Source: Lachnospiraceae bacterium (GTDB taxonomy: Bacteria > Bacillota > Clostridia > Lachnospirales > Lachnospiraceae). Taken from it: a stretch of DNA of 64,000 nucleotides. Positions 25,388 to 34,309 of this stretch are shown here, one piece after another (positions within the stretch are counted from its first letter, which is position 1; each line of letters begins with the position of its first letter). The stretch is from the NCBI GenBank assembly GCA_017621815.1, contig JAGASK010000033.1, positions 1 to 64,000 of the forward strand, written 5' to 3'. The notes under the pieces are model-generated. The model did not search any database, was not told the DNA's origin, and saw nothing but the letters and a program-made list of their open reading frames with translations. A program made the position numbers and the translations under genes.

Positions 25388-26098
25388 TTATTTTTTCTTT
25401 TCAGATTTTTGAATTTTCTTTTTCTTATCTATTAATGTATGCAGTTTTGACATTGCTTCCTTTATTCCCCCTGTTTCATCAATAATGCCTTCTTCTACAG
25501 CTTCTTCTCCCACAAGGATTGTCCCCACATCCTTGGTCAGCACTCCTGTTTCCATCATCAATTCTTCAAAACGCTCCTTATTGATATCACAATGCTCACA
25601 TACAAAACCGGTAATCCTGTTTTGTATCTGTTTGAAATAATCAAAGGTCTGCGGTACTCCGATTACCATACCATTCATCCGCACCGGATGAATCACCATA
25701 GTTCCCGTGGGCACTATGAAAGAATAATCTGTGCTGACGGCAATCGGAACACCAATAGAATGACTTCCGCCTAAAACAAGAGAAACTGTAGGCTTACTTA
25801 AAGAAGCAATCATTTCAGCTATGGCAAGTCCTGCTTCCACATCACCGCCCATAGTGTTCAGTAAAACCAGCAGGCCGTCTATTTCCCTGCTGTCTTCAAT
25901 AGCAGCAAGTTGCGGAAGAATATGCTCATATTTTGTTGTCTTGGAATTGCTTCCCAAGTTATCATGTCCTTCCACCTCACCGATAATCGTAATTAAATGA
26001 ATGCTGTTTTCCTTTCCGTTTCTGTCAAGCGTAACCTGTCCGCTTTCTTCTATCCTTTCGCTTCGATGCTTTTCTTCTTCCACCTTTTTCCCCGACAT
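25388..26098 (-). CDS. ClpP-like serine protease, TepA type, 236 aa
   Basis: A ClpP/crotonase-fold protease: LLVLLNTMGGDVEAGLAIAE forms the substrate groove, LVLGGSHSIGVPIAV carries the nucleophile Ser, and MVIHPVRMNG the catalytic His. The long charged N- and C-terminal tails (poly-Lys at the end) are typical of the TepA/YmfB group rather than true ClpP. The pairing with ftsK/spoIIIE matches the Bacillus ymfB-spoIIIE order. In Bacillus the homologue is tied to protein translocation/processing. It is probably first in the unit, since a terminator lies 33 bases upstream. Confidence 0.82.
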   Translation of the reverse strand: MSGKKVEEEKHRSERIEESGQVTLDRNGKENSIHLITIIGEVEGHDNLGSNSKTTKYEHILPQLAAIEDSREIDGLLVLLNTMGGDVEAGLAIAEMIASLSKPTVSLVLGGSHSIGVPIAVSTDYSFIVPTGTMVIHPVRMNGMVIGVPQTFDYFKQIQNRITGFVCEHCDINKERFEELMMETGVLTKDVGTILVGEEAVEEGIIDETGGIKEAMSKLHTLIDKKKKIQKSEKKK

Positions 26099-26131
26099 GC
26101 CTATACCTCACTTCCGTCATTTTTTAACGTC

Positions 26132-26160
26132 AAAAAGGACTGGGTTTTCCAGTCCTTTTT
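26132..26160. terminator. Bidirectional intrinsic terminator
   Basis: AAAAAGGACTGG (26132-26143) pairs with CCAGTCCTTTTT (26149-26160), giving a 12-bp stem with T runs on both strands. It ends the rex-to-membrane-protein unit on the minus strand and separates it from the ClpP-like gene. Confidence 0.85.
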
Positions 26161-26202
26161 AGTATGTTTTACATATGATTTTTTATACATAAAATTTATT
26201 TA

Positions 26203-27399
26203 TCAAATATCAAAATCGTCATTCTTATCAACTTCGATATCGAAATCATCTTTTTTTTCATCCAGCTTAAAATCCAGAACTCTTTTCACGTGCTTTTTAG
26301 GAAGAGGCAAAGGATTCTTTATATAATTAATCTCTCTTTCTTCTTTTTCATCCATATCCTTTTTCCTCTTTTCTGTTTCCGTTTTTTCCTCCGGAACATC
26401 TTCTTCTTTTACTTCCGTACTTTCTGCTGCAGACACTAATTTTTTCTGTCTGCCGTATTTATTGACTATGGCCTGAAGCACCGCCCCTGCCAGAAGCACA
26501 GCCGGCAGCCCAATCACCAGCCAAAGCTCCATATCCTGCCATCTGCCGTTTTCAAACCTGTAAAGCTGCAAAAACCACCATTCCAGCTGTTCCTTAATAA
26601 AATTACCGGTAATTCCTGTATATTTCATTAATGTACAATATCCGCCAACAAACATTCCCGAAATAAGAATAAAAAGCTGTGAGGAAACGGGCATAATCTC
26701 CTCCCGTTCATCAGGCTCCCAATCCTCACCTTTTATCAGCCGTTCCATTTCAACTGCATCCAGCTGGTTTTTCCTTCTTTCATTTAATCCCGGCTCATTT
26801 TTAACCGCAGCATAAATCATAAAGAAAAGCAGCAAAAAACCAAGATGATGCCAGATACAGATAATTCCCATGAAAAAACCTGTTATCATAAGATAAGCTT
26901 CTCCCCGGTTATTTCTATACCAGCCATCGTCCTTTGTTTTCTTATAAAACAGCCCCAGCATCATAAAAACCAGCGACCAGACGGACAAATACCAGGTTTC
27001 TGAAGAGACTTTAAATATACTTGCTATCATCCATGGTGAAAAAGAAAATAATGCCATTTCCAGAAAAGCGGCAGTCCTCCCAAAAAACCAACGGCAGCCC
27101 AGAAATAAAAATAAAAAAGCTGCCGCCTGCAGGAGCATATGGTATCCTGCAATGATTTCCATTCTGTTACCGGTAAACTTTAAGATATCCGATAAATTCT
27201 CCGTATATGCAAAGGCATTTCCCGAAGTCATAACCGGTTCTTCTTCCTCCGTCTGAATTACGGAAGCCTGATAATATCCCCAATCATCAGTAACCGCCAT
27301 CTGATCTGATATCATAAAAAAGAGCCTGATGCCTAATGCCATGGCCAAACATAAAATTACACAAGAGCTTTCCTTTACTACTGCAGAAATATTATTCAT
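26203..27399 (-). CDS. Polytopic membrane protein, 398 aa
   Basis: About eight to nine hydrophobic segments from residue ~12 to 330, followed by a highly charged tail (Lys/Glu-rich, ending [15 protein letters not shown]). The layout of an early extracytoplasmic loop with acidic residues ([14 protein letters not shown]) recalls GT-C-type glycosyltransferase/mannosyltransferase membrane enzymes, but the family is not certain. I chose ATG 27399, which overlaps the yebC stop by 8 bases (ATGAATAA), over the in-frame start at 27450 inside yebC. The terminator lies just past its stop. Confidence 0.7.
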   Translation of the reverse strand: MNNISAVVKESSCVILCLAMALGIRLFFMISDQMAVTDDWGYYQASVIQTEEEEPVMTSGNAFAYTENLSDILKFTGNRMEIIAGYHMLLQAAAFLFLFLGCRWFFGRTAAFLEMALFSFSPWMIASIFKVSSETWYLSVWSLVFMMLGLFYKKTKDDGWYRNNRGEAYLMITGFFMGIICIWHHLGFLLLFFMIYAAVKNEPGLNERRKNQLDAVEMERLIKGEDWEPDEREEIMPVSSQLFILISGMFVGGYCTLMKYTGITGNFIKEQLEWWFLQLYRFENGRWQDMELWLVIGLPAVLLAGAVLQAIVNKYGRQKKLVSAAESTEVKEEDVPEEKTETEKRKKDMDEKEEREINYIKNPLPLPKKHVKRVLDFKLDEKKDDFDIEVDKNDDFDI

Positions 27400-28120
27400 C
27401 CCAATTATGGTACACCGCCTGTACGTCATCGTCTTCGTCAAGTAAATCAAGAATTCTGTTCAGATTCTTAACTGCTGTTTCGTCTGTTAATTCCACATAA
27501 TTCTGAGGAATCATTGTAACTTCGGCAGATACAAAATTAATTCCTTCATTCTGTACTGCCTTTAATACATCATCGAAAGTTTCCGGCTGAGTAATAATTT
27601 CATAGCTGTCTTCCTCCTCCGAAAAATCTTCCGCACCGGCATCCAGTGCCAGCATCATTAATTCGTCAGCATCTCCCTCATACTCTTCCTTATCAATGAT
27701 AATCTGTCCTTTCTTATCAAACATAAAGGATACGCAGCCGGGAGTTCCAACATTTCCGTTTCCTTTTGTAAAAGCATTCCTTACATTGGCAGCTGTTCTG
27801 TTCTGATTATCTGTAAGCGCATCTACTATAATCGCAATCCCGTTTGGTCCATAACCTTCATATGTAATATATTTGTAATTTACATTTCCGATATCCCCTG
27901 CCGCTTTCTTAATTCCTCTGTCAATCGTATCGTTCGGCATATTATTTGCCTTTGCCTTTGCAATTACCTGTGCCAGCTTGGAATTATTGGCAGGATCCGG
28001 ACCGCCTTCTTTAACCGCTACCGCAATTTCCCTTCCTATAATAGTAAAAATTTTTCCCTTTGCAGCATCATTTTTTTCCTTTTTATGCTTTATGTTTGCA
28101 AATTTTGAATGTCCTGACAT
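27392..28120 (-). CDS. yebC: YebC/PmpR-family protein, 242 aa
   Basis: The start [22 protein letters not shown] and the blocks [32 protein letters not shown] and [17 protein letters not shown] are diagnostic. The family was long annotated as a transcription factor and more recently linked to relief of ribosome stalling at proline runs. Length is typical. It begins 1 base after the CNNM gene stop with a strong GAGGAG ribosome site, and overlaps the membrane-protein start. Confidence 0.95.
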   Translation of the reverse strand: MSGHSKFANIKHKKEKNDAAKGKIFTIIGREIAVAVKEGGPDPANNSKLAQVIAKAKANNMPNDTIDRGIKKAAGDIGNVNYKYITYEGYGPNGIAIIVDALTDNQNRTAANVRNAFTKGNGNVGTPGCVSFMFDKKGQIIIDKEEYEGDADELMMLALDAGAEDFSEEEDSYEIITQPETFDDVLKAVQNEGINFVSAEVTMIPQNYVELTDETAVKNLNRILDLLDEDDDVQAVYHNWDE

Positions 28121-28121
28121 G

Positions 28122-29510
28122 TTAATTATTCTCCTCTTTATCCTGATTACTATTTTTTTCTCTTGTTTTGTCAGCCAGCTTCTTTACCAGAACGCTTTTT
28201 ATCATCCTGTTCTCCACCGACAATATTTTAAATTCATAACCGCCGACATCAATGGAAAACTCCTCATTTTCTTCAGGAATTTTATCCATTTTAGATATCA
28301 GAAAACCGTTTAAAGTTTCAAATTCCTGCTCCCCGAAAGAAATTCCGAATTTTTCCTGCAGTTCCTCAAGGGGAGTGATTCCTTCTATAATATATTCATC
28401 CGCATTTTCTGTTTCTTCAATGTGCTCCTCATCTTCATCATATTCATCCATGATGTTTCCCACGATTTCTTCCAGAATATCTTCCATTGCCAGAAGTCCT
28501 GATGTCTGTCCGTATTCATCCACTACAATTACCATCTGTGTTTTGGTCTGCTGCATAATACGGAACAAATCATCTATATTCTTAGTTTCCGGTATAAACA
28601 TGGCATCCCTGATAAGCCCTTCAATTTCACCTACCGGAAGTTCCATATTTCCGGGCACCTTATGAGCGCGCATCGCATCCCTGAAATGAAGAATACCCAC
28701 AATATTATCAATATTTTCATCATAAACAGGAAAACGGCTTTTGCTTTCCTTCAGCATATAATCAATAGCTTCCGAAAGCGACATTGTCTTGTCTATGGCC
28801 ACAATATTCGTGCGGTGCGTCATAATATCCTGCGCTTCCTTATCACCGAATTCAAAAATATTGGTAATCATTTCCGCTTCGGTAGCAAGCAGCACTCCCT
28901 GTTCATGTCCTTCATTAACCATGGAAATAATTTCTTCTTCCGTTACATCCTCGGAATTATCATCTGCATGAATGCCGAACAGCCGCAGCACCCCTTTTGA
29001 GGTTATTGATATTCCCCCTGTAATGGGAGCAAAAATCCATGTAATATAATAGATAGGATTGATACAGGCAAAAGCCCATTTTTTTGCATATCTGACTCCC
29101 AGCTTCTTGGGAATCAAAACACCGAATGTCAATAATATGTATAAAAGCAAGGCTCCCGATAAAATCAATGATAATACCGAAAGCAGCAGCGGTTCAAGAT
29201 GTGCGCCAAAAAATCGTCCTGCAATTTCTTTATCAATCAAAGCCTGTAAATGCCCTTTCCACATGCTTAAGAAAAAGCCGCCCATAATAAGATTAATCAG
29301 GGTTATCACAAGCTGTACCGTATTAATATATCTCTCAGGATTGATAACAATATCATAAAGCCGCTTTGCTTTTTTACTTTCCTGCGCCTGTTCTGCCAGT
29401 TCTTTGGAATTCAGCTCCTGTACCGCTGCGCCAAAGCCGAAGAACAGCATATCAATCAGCAGTAATGCAAAAAATATGATATAACTGGCCGTAGGCCCAC
29501 CATCGTCCAT
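28122..29510 (-). CDS. CNNM/CorC-family transporter-like protein, 462 aa
   Basis: A DUF21 membrane domain (about 1-190, four helices; [14 protein letters not shown]), two CBS domains (about 200-335; [39 protein letters not shown]) and a C-terminal CorC_HlyC domain (about 350-430). The family exports Mg2+ or acts in divalent-cation/Na homeostasis; older names are hemolysin-like. I chose ATG 29510, with AAGGAG eight bases upstream, over the in-frame start at 29540. It is cotranscribed with yebC (1-base gap). Confidence 0.88.
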   Translation of the reverse strand: MDDGGPTASYIIFFALLLIDMLFFGFGAAVQELNSKELAEQAQESKKAKRLYDIVINPERYINTVQLVITLINLIMGGFFLSMWKGHLQALIDKEIAGRFFGAHLEPLLLSVLSLILSGALLLYILLTFGVLIPKKLGVRYAKKWAFACINPIYYITWIFAPITGGISITSKGVLRLFGIHADDNSEDVTEEEIISMVNEGHEQGVLLATEAEMITNIFEFGDKEAQDIMTHRTNIVAIDKTMSLSEAIDYMLKESKSRFPVYDENIDNIVGILHFRDAMRAHKVPGNMELPVGEIEGLIRDAMFIPETKNIDDLFRIMQQTKTQMVIVVDEYGQTSGLLAMEDILEEIVGNIMDEYDEDEEHIEETENADEYIIEGITPLEELQEKFGISFGEQEFETLNGFLISKMDKIPEENEEFSIDVGGYEFKILSVENRMIKSVLVKKLADKTREKNSNQDKEENN

Positions 29511-29601
29511 TTTCCCATCTCCTTTTATCCTAAAATACAAAATATCACTGTAAAATATATCATTTCCTTACCCCGCCGTCAAGCTTTCCTGACAATACAG
29601 C

Positions 29602-29943
29602 TTATGTAGTAAGCTCCAGACTAATCATCAGCCCTCTGTTTACCTCCTTCATAATCTCCTCATCCAGATGGCAGATTTTATCCTTTAAACGCTGTTTGTC
29701 TATAGTCCTGAGCTGTTCCAGCAGGATGACGGAATCCTTTACCATATCATATTTCCCGGCACTTAATTCTATATGGGTAGGCAGCTTTGCCTTATTCATT
29801 TTTGATGTAATCGCCGCACAGATTATGGTAGGACTATGTCTGTTTCCCACATCATTCTGTACTATCAGAACTGGCCTTATTCCTCCCTGTTCCGAGCCGA
29901 TTACCGGCCTTAAATCAGCATAATAAATATCCCCTCTTCTCAT
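29602..29943 (-). CDS. MazF/PemK/EndoA-type endoribonuclease, 113 aa
   Basis: Full-length toxin fold: [60 protein letters not shown] and [15 protein letters not shown], as in Bacillus EndoA, which cuts mRNA at a short sequence. It lies downstream of alr as in many Firmicutes. The usual MazE-type antitoxin gene is absent: the 116 bases between alr and this gene hold no plausible reading frame. The antitoxin must be elsewhere, or the enzyme is tolerated as a weak or regulated RNase. Confidence 0.9.
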   Translation of the reverse strand: MRRGDIYYADLRPVIGSEQGGIRPVLIVQNDVGNRHSPTIICAAITSKMNKAKLPTHIELSAGKYDMVKDSVILLEQLRTIDKQRLKDKICHLDEEIMKEVNRGLMISLELTT

Positions 29944-30059
29944 TTAACACACACCCTTCATTCCAACAGGATATTTTCAGTCCATAAGGCGGCCGCAAAG
30001 CCTGCAGCCGTTGGTTAGTATGTAGTATAACCGTATTGTCAGAAGGTATTCAATTTCAG

Positions 30060-31253
30060 CTAAAAATCCTGATAATAATCTTTCGTACACAGGACTTTGC
30101 CGCCTTTTTCATATACTCTCGGTATTCTTTTTCCAAGGTCACAGGCAAGCTCATAATTAAAGCGCCCGGAAAGATTTCCTAACTGTTCCATAGTAATTTC
30201 TTCATTTCCGTCTTTCCCTATCATTGTGACCAAATCCCCTTCGGCAGCCTCCCCTATATGGGATACATCCACCATAAACTGGTCCATACACACTCTTCCG
30301 AGAACAGGAGCCTTTTTCCCATGAATCAGCACATATCCCCTGCCTGAAAGTCCCCTGGGATATCCATCTCCGTAACCAACAGGAATGGTGGCAATTCTCA
30401 TTTTTTTATCTGCCGTAAAGGTACCGCCGTAGCTCACAGCAGTTCCCTGTTCTATCTCTTTCACATAGACAATATGACTGTATAGTGAAAGTGCCGGTTT
30501 AAGCGCTACAATATCCTTCCTTACCTCTTCGGAGGGCCATAAGCCATAAAGCGTGATTCCCGCTCTTACCACATCCATGTTCGCTTCAGGCAGTTCTATA
30601 ATCCCCGCACTGTTTGAACAATGTTTGACCGGCACACAGTAACCGGTTTCTTTTTCAATCCTGCCGATAAAGTCCTTAAAAAGCGTCAGCTGTCTGTATG
30701 CAGCCTCTTTATTCATTTCGTCGGCTCTTGCAAAATGAGTAAAAATTCCCTCTACCTCTATTCCTTCCGTCAAAAGTGCTTCCTTTACAAAAGAAAGTCC
30801 CTCTTCATCCGGTCTGACACCGATACGGCTCATTCCCGTATCCACTTTAACATGAACCTTGGCCTTTACATCCTTACCCTCACCGGCAAGCTCCTTAACA
30901 GCCCCGGAAAGTTCAGATAAAGTATCCCGTCTGAATACGGTTATTCTGATTTCCTGCTCTATCAGCTGTTTATAACTGTAGGGAAAAGTAAATCCCAGAA
31001 TCAGAATCGGTTTCCTGATTCCGGCTCTTCTCAGAATAAAGGCTTCCTCCGCTGTTGCCACCGCAAATCCAAACATATAGTCCACAGGCTCCAGCTCCCT
31101 TGCAATGGGTATGGCGCCATGTCCGTAACCGTCTGTTTTAATGACTCCTATCATTTTTGTTTCCGGATCAATATTGGCCTTCATATTATCCATATTTTCC
31201 CTGACTGCATCCAGATTTACCTTCGCATATACTCTTTGATACTCCTCACGCAT
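30060..31253 (-). CDS. alr: Alanine racemase, 397 aa
   Basis: PLP-dependent interconversion of L- and D-alanine for peptidoglycan. The PLP lysine is K39 in GVIKTDGYGHG; the catalytic Tyr lies in AVSYGGTFTADKKMRI; the GRVCMDQFMVDVS block is present. Length is normal. It starts 28 bases after nnr, with GAGGG upstream. Nnr-alr-mazF order is a common Firmicute arrangement. Confidence 0.96.
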   Translation of the reverse strand: MREEYQRVYAKVNLDAVRENMDNMKANIDPETKMIGVIKTDGYGHGAIPIARELEPVDYMFGFAVATAEEAFILRRAGIRKPILILGFTFPYSYKQLIEQEIRITVFRRDTLSELSGAVKELAGEGKDVKAKVHVKVDTGMSRIGVRPDEEGLSFVKEALLTEGIEVEGIFTHFARADEMNKEAAYRQLTLFKDFIGRIEKETGYCVPVKHCSNSAGIIELPEANMDVVRAGITLYGLWPSEEVRKDIVALKPALSLYSHIVYVKEIEQGTAVSYGGTFTADKKMRIATIPVGYGDGYPRGLSGRGYVLIHGKKAPVLGRVCMDQFMVDVSHIGEAAEGDLVTMIGKDGNEEITMEQLGNLSGRFNYELACDLGKRIPRVYEKGGKVLCTKDYYQDF

Positions 31254-31280
31254 CTTTCTAGCACCCTCTTTTCTTCTCTG

Positions 31281-32789
31281 TCATCTGAGAACCTGACAGA
31301 TTTCATCTATAATATCAGAAGCCGTCACTGCGTAACGACCTTTCTTTTCCGCGGCTTTTTCTCCTGCACTGCCGTGAAGACAGCAGCCGATGCATGCCGC
31401 CTCAAAAAAAGCATTGCCCTGAGCCAGAAGCCCTCCGATAATTCCTGCCAGCACATCGCCGCTTCCCGCTGTTGCCATGCCGTCATTTCCCGAAAGATTC
31501 ATATAAACCTGTTCCACATCAGGAGATGATACAAGTGTTACCGCATCCTTTCCCACTACCACACATCCGAAATACTCAGCCAAATCCCTGACAGCCTGCC
31601 TTGGATTTTTCTTGTATTCCTCCATGGAAATTCCTGACAGCCTGATAAATTCTCCCGGATGAGGCGTCATAATAATATGCCTTCTGTCATAAGCACGGAC
31701 AGCCTCCTGCAGTTCTTTGTTTTCAGCTATCAGATTTAATCCGTCAGCGTCTATAACCATAGGCAGCTTTCCCTGTTTTAAAATCTGCCGCATCAGCAAA
31801 CAGGCGTTTTTCTCCCTGCCGATTCCCGGACCTGCTACCAATACATCCGCCCACTTTACCGCCTCTTCCACCTTTGCCTCATCAGGCTTATCTTTGAAAG
31901 TATAAAGCATGGCTTCCGGCAGAGAATTCTGTATAATTTCCCTGTTATCCTCCGTTGTAATAACTTTCACCATCCCGGCACCGGTCCGGAGAATGCTTCT
32001 GCCGCATAAAATGGCAGCTCCCGCCATATCATGACTTCCGGCTGTCAAAAGCACTTTGCCGAAGGTTCCTTTATTTCCTGCCGGATTTCTTTCAGGAATT
32101 AAATTTCTTATTTCATCTTCAGAAAAAGAAAAATAAGATGTTTCCTTTTCCTTCCGGGCTTTTCCGGAAATCCCTATCTGCCTGATAAAAAGTTCTCCTG
32201 TCATTTTTCTGCCCGGGTAAAAATAGTGCCCTGCTTTACCGTATTCAAAAGTTACTGTAAAATCCGCTTTCACACAGCAGCCTAATATTCTGCCTGTATC
32301 CGCGCAGACACCGGAAGGAATATCCACGGCCGCAACAAGCGCTCCTTTTTCCTTCAATCTTCCGATATCCTCTATTGCTTTTTCATAAATTCCCGTTATT
32401 TCCCTTGCAAGACCGATACCAAACAATCCGTCTATAACAATATCATATTCCGCATCCGGCATTTTGCGCAAAATGGAAAACCCTAAATTTCTAAGGACCG
32501 AAAGCTGCTTTTTTGTTTCCCTGCTTGCCTTTTCCTCGTCTCCCGGCATATAAAACGTAACATCAGCCCCCTGCTCCGCTAAAAGCCTTCCCACCGCCAG
32601 AGCATCTCCGCCGTTGTTTCCTGTTCCTGCAAATATAATAACACCGGAATTTTTCTTTATATATTTCTTTACAACGGCAGTCATTTCCATGGCTGCTCTT
32701 TCCATCAGCAAAAGAGAAGGAATTCCGATTCTGTCTATGGTATAGCTGTCACAAAATTTCATTTCTTCGGCGGTAACAATATATTGCAT
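31281..32789 (-). CDS. nnr: Bifunctional NAD(P)H-hydrate repair enzyme, 502 aa
   Basis: Repairs hydrated NADH and NADPH. The N-terminal epimerase domain (1-215) has FAGTGNNGGDALAVGRLL and VAAVDIPSGVCADTG; the C-terminal ADP/ATP-dependent dehydratase domain (about 235-500) has KVLLTAGSHDMAGAAILCG, IMTPHPGEFIRLSG and NGMATAGSGDVLAGIIGGL-type (GSGD near 442). The fused order is usual in bacteria. It is encoded between the 203-aa coiled-coil gene and alr. Confidence 0.93.
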   Translation of the reverse strand: MQYIVTAEEMKFCDSYTIDRIGIPSLLLMERAAMEMTAVVKKYIKKNSGVIIFAGTGNNGGDALAVGRLLAEQGADVTFYMPGDEEKASRETKKQLSVLRNLGFSILRKMPDAEYDIVIDGLFGIGLAREITGIYEKAIEDIGRLKEKGALVAAVDIPSGVCADTGRILGCCVKADFTVTFEYGKAGHYFYPGRKMTGELFIRQIGISGKARKEKETSYFSFSEDEIRNLIPERNPAGNKGTFGKVLLTAGSHDMAGAAILCGRSILRTGAGMVKVITTEDNREIIQNSLPEAMLYTFKDKPDEAKVEEAVKWADVLVAGPGIGREKNACLLMRQILKQGKLPMVIDADGLNLIAENKELQEAVRAYDRRHIIMTPHPGEFIRLSGISMEEYKKNPRQAVRDLAEYFGCVVVGKDAVTLVSSPDVEQVYMNLSGNDGMATAGSGDVLAGIIGGLLAQGNAFFEAACIGCCLHGSAGEKAAEKKGRYAVTASDIIDEICQVLR

Positions 32790-32857
32790 AGTTTTTATCT
32801 CCCATACTATTCATGACAAAATGCGCCATATCCCTGTTAAGACAATGACGCATGCAG

Positions 32858-33469
32858 TTATTCCTCTTTATTCAAATATTCCATATCAAACACATCAATA
32901 ACATCCGCTCCGAAAATATTATGCATATAGGTATATAATTCCTGATTTAAAAGTTCCTGCTCCTGCTTCCGGATCAGACGCTTTTTTAATTCTATCCTGA
33001 CTGCCGTAATCCACTTGGCAGTTTCTTCTATTTCTGCTTTGTTCCTCTTCAATGTGTCATAGCATACATCCATGGTTTTCAGCATCAGCTTCTTATTAAC
33101 ACTGTCTATCTGCCTTGGAAGCTCAATCAGTTCATCCTCATATTCTTCCAGCTTCTCATTGCATTCGCTGATCAGCCGCTTATTTTCCTCAATTTTACTT
33201 TCTGCCTTCTTATCTTTGCCGCTGGACGCTTCATCGGCTTTTTCTACAATCTCATCCATCAGCTTTTTCTTTAAAGCTTTTATCTTTTTTATCTCTGTAC
33301 CTGCTTTTCCCTGTCTTTTCATAAGCTCATTCAACTCATCCTGAAGCTTTAAAAGCTGTTTATCAGGCTCTGTTTTTGTAAAAAGCTGATGCCATTTATT
33401 ATCCAGGGTCAATATCGGAATTTTTTTACCGTCCAGCGCTGCTTTAAACTTCTCATCCGATTTTGACAT
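32858..33469 (-). CDS. Coiled-coil hypothetical protein, 203 aa
   Basis: A highly charged protein dominated by heptad-like helices (LLKLQDELNELMKRQGKAG, KRLISECNEKLEEYEDELIEL), with a final helix and an acidic tail. No membrane or signal segment. Function unknown; members of this family in Lachnospiraceae sit beside rex in the same way. Spacing: 46 bases after the rex stop. Confidence 0.65.
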   Translation of the reverse strand: MSKSDEKFKAALDGKKIPILTLDNKWHQLFTKTEPDKQLLKLQDELNELMKRQGKAGTEIKKIKALKKKLMDEIVEKADEASSGKDKKAESKIEENKRLISECNEKLEEYEDELIELPRQIDSVNKKLMLKTMDVCYDTLKRNKAEIEETAKWITAVRIELKKRLIRKQEQELLNQELYTYMHNIFGADVIDVFDMEYLNKEE

Positions 33470-33515
33470 ATGACCGCCTCCTGCCTAAAAAACCCATTCA
33501 AAGCATAAAAATCAG

Positions 33516-34160
33516 CTAAATATTCCCGTTCTGTTCATATCTGTTTATATTATAAGTGAGCTTCATCAGACTGTCTGACAAATGCACATTTTCAACCTGT
33601 ATACTTTTCGGCACATTAAGGTCTACATGGGCAAAATTCCAAATTCCCCTGATTCCGTCCTTTACCAGCTGTTCAGCTACTGCAACTGCTCCCGACTTGG
33701 GAATTGTTAAAACAGCAATATCAATGTTATTTTCTCTGACAAATGCCGACAATTCCTCCATGGGTCTTACTTCCATATCCCTGATTTTCTTTCCGAAAAG
33801 CGCCGGATTATTATCAAACATGCCTTTAAATAAGAAACCGCGTCTTTCAAAATTCATATAATTGGCAAGTGCCTGACCTAAATTTCCTGCACCGATAATA
33901 ATAAGATTATGTTTCTTGTCAAGCCCAAGGATTTTGCCGATTTCCTCATATAAATATTCCACCTTATAGCCATAACCCTGTTGTCCGAAACCGCCAAAAT
34001 TATTAAAATCCTGGCGAATCTGTGAAGCCGTCACCTTCATGATATCGCTGAGTTCCTGGGATGAAACACGCTCAATTCCCTCATCCTTTAATTCTCCTAA
34101 ATATCTGAAATATCTTGGTAAACGACTGATTACCGCCTGAGAAATTTCTTTATTTTCCAC
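33516..34160 (-). CDS. rex: Redox-sensing transcriptional repressor Rex, 214 aa (GTG start)
   Basis: Winged-helix N-terminus (ISQAVISRLPRYFRYLGEL, VTASQIRQDFNNFGGFGQQG) and a Rossmann domain that senses NADH/NAD (LIIIGAGNLGQALANYMNF, FKGMFDNNPALFG). Rex represses fermentation and respiratory genes when NADH is low. I set the start at the GTG 34160, with AGGGGG seven bases upstream, giving the usual family length. In-frame ATGs at 34214 and 34196 lie within or at the edge of the promoter 34203-34231, at or upstream of the predicted transcription start, so cannot be used. A weak Rex-box-like TTGACAT...TTAACAT overlaps the -35, allowing autorepression. Confidence 0.93.
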   Translation of the reverse strand: MENKEISQAVISRLPRYFRYLGELKDEGIERVSSQELSDIMKVTASQIRQDFNNFGGFGQQGYGYKVEYLYEEIGKILGLDKKHNLIIIGAGNLGQALANYMNFERRGFLFKGMFDNNPALFGKKIRDMEVRPMEELSAFVRENNIDIAVLTIPKSGAVAVAEQLVKDGIRGIWNFAHVDLNVPKSIQVENVHLSDSLMKLTYNINRYEQNGNI

Positions 34161-34202
34161 TTCGACTGCCCCCTGATAACTTAATAAATTACCCATGTTA
34201 TT

Positions 34203-34231
34203 ATCATATCTCAATGTTAAAAAAATGTCAA
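34203..34231 (-). promoter_or_regulatory. rex promoter (TTGACA-17-TATGAT) with possible Rex box
   Basis: On the minus strand TTGACA (34231-34226) is followed by 17 bases and TATGAT (34208-34203), predicting a start near 34196. The minus-strand stretch 34231-34214 (TTGACATTTTTTTAACAT) partly matches the Rex operator TTGTTAA-N4-TTAACAA. The -35 is shared as a palindrome with the divergent promoter. Confidence 0.75.
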
Positions 34232-34235
34232 TTCA

Positions 34236-34264
34236 TTGACAGAACTGTTTTCAACCGTTAAACT
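34236..34264 (+). promoter_or_regulatory. Divergent promoter of the ABC-F gene
   Basis: TTGACA (34236-34241), 17-base spacer, TAAACT (34259-34264). TGTCAATTCATTGACA (34226-34241) is a perfect 16-bp palindrome in which the two -35 boxes face each other four bases apart, so the two promoters probably compete for polymerase. Confidence 0.7.
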
Positions 34265-34309
34265 GTAACAGGAAATAAGGAAATATGAAGAAAAAAAGGA
34301 TGTGGCATT

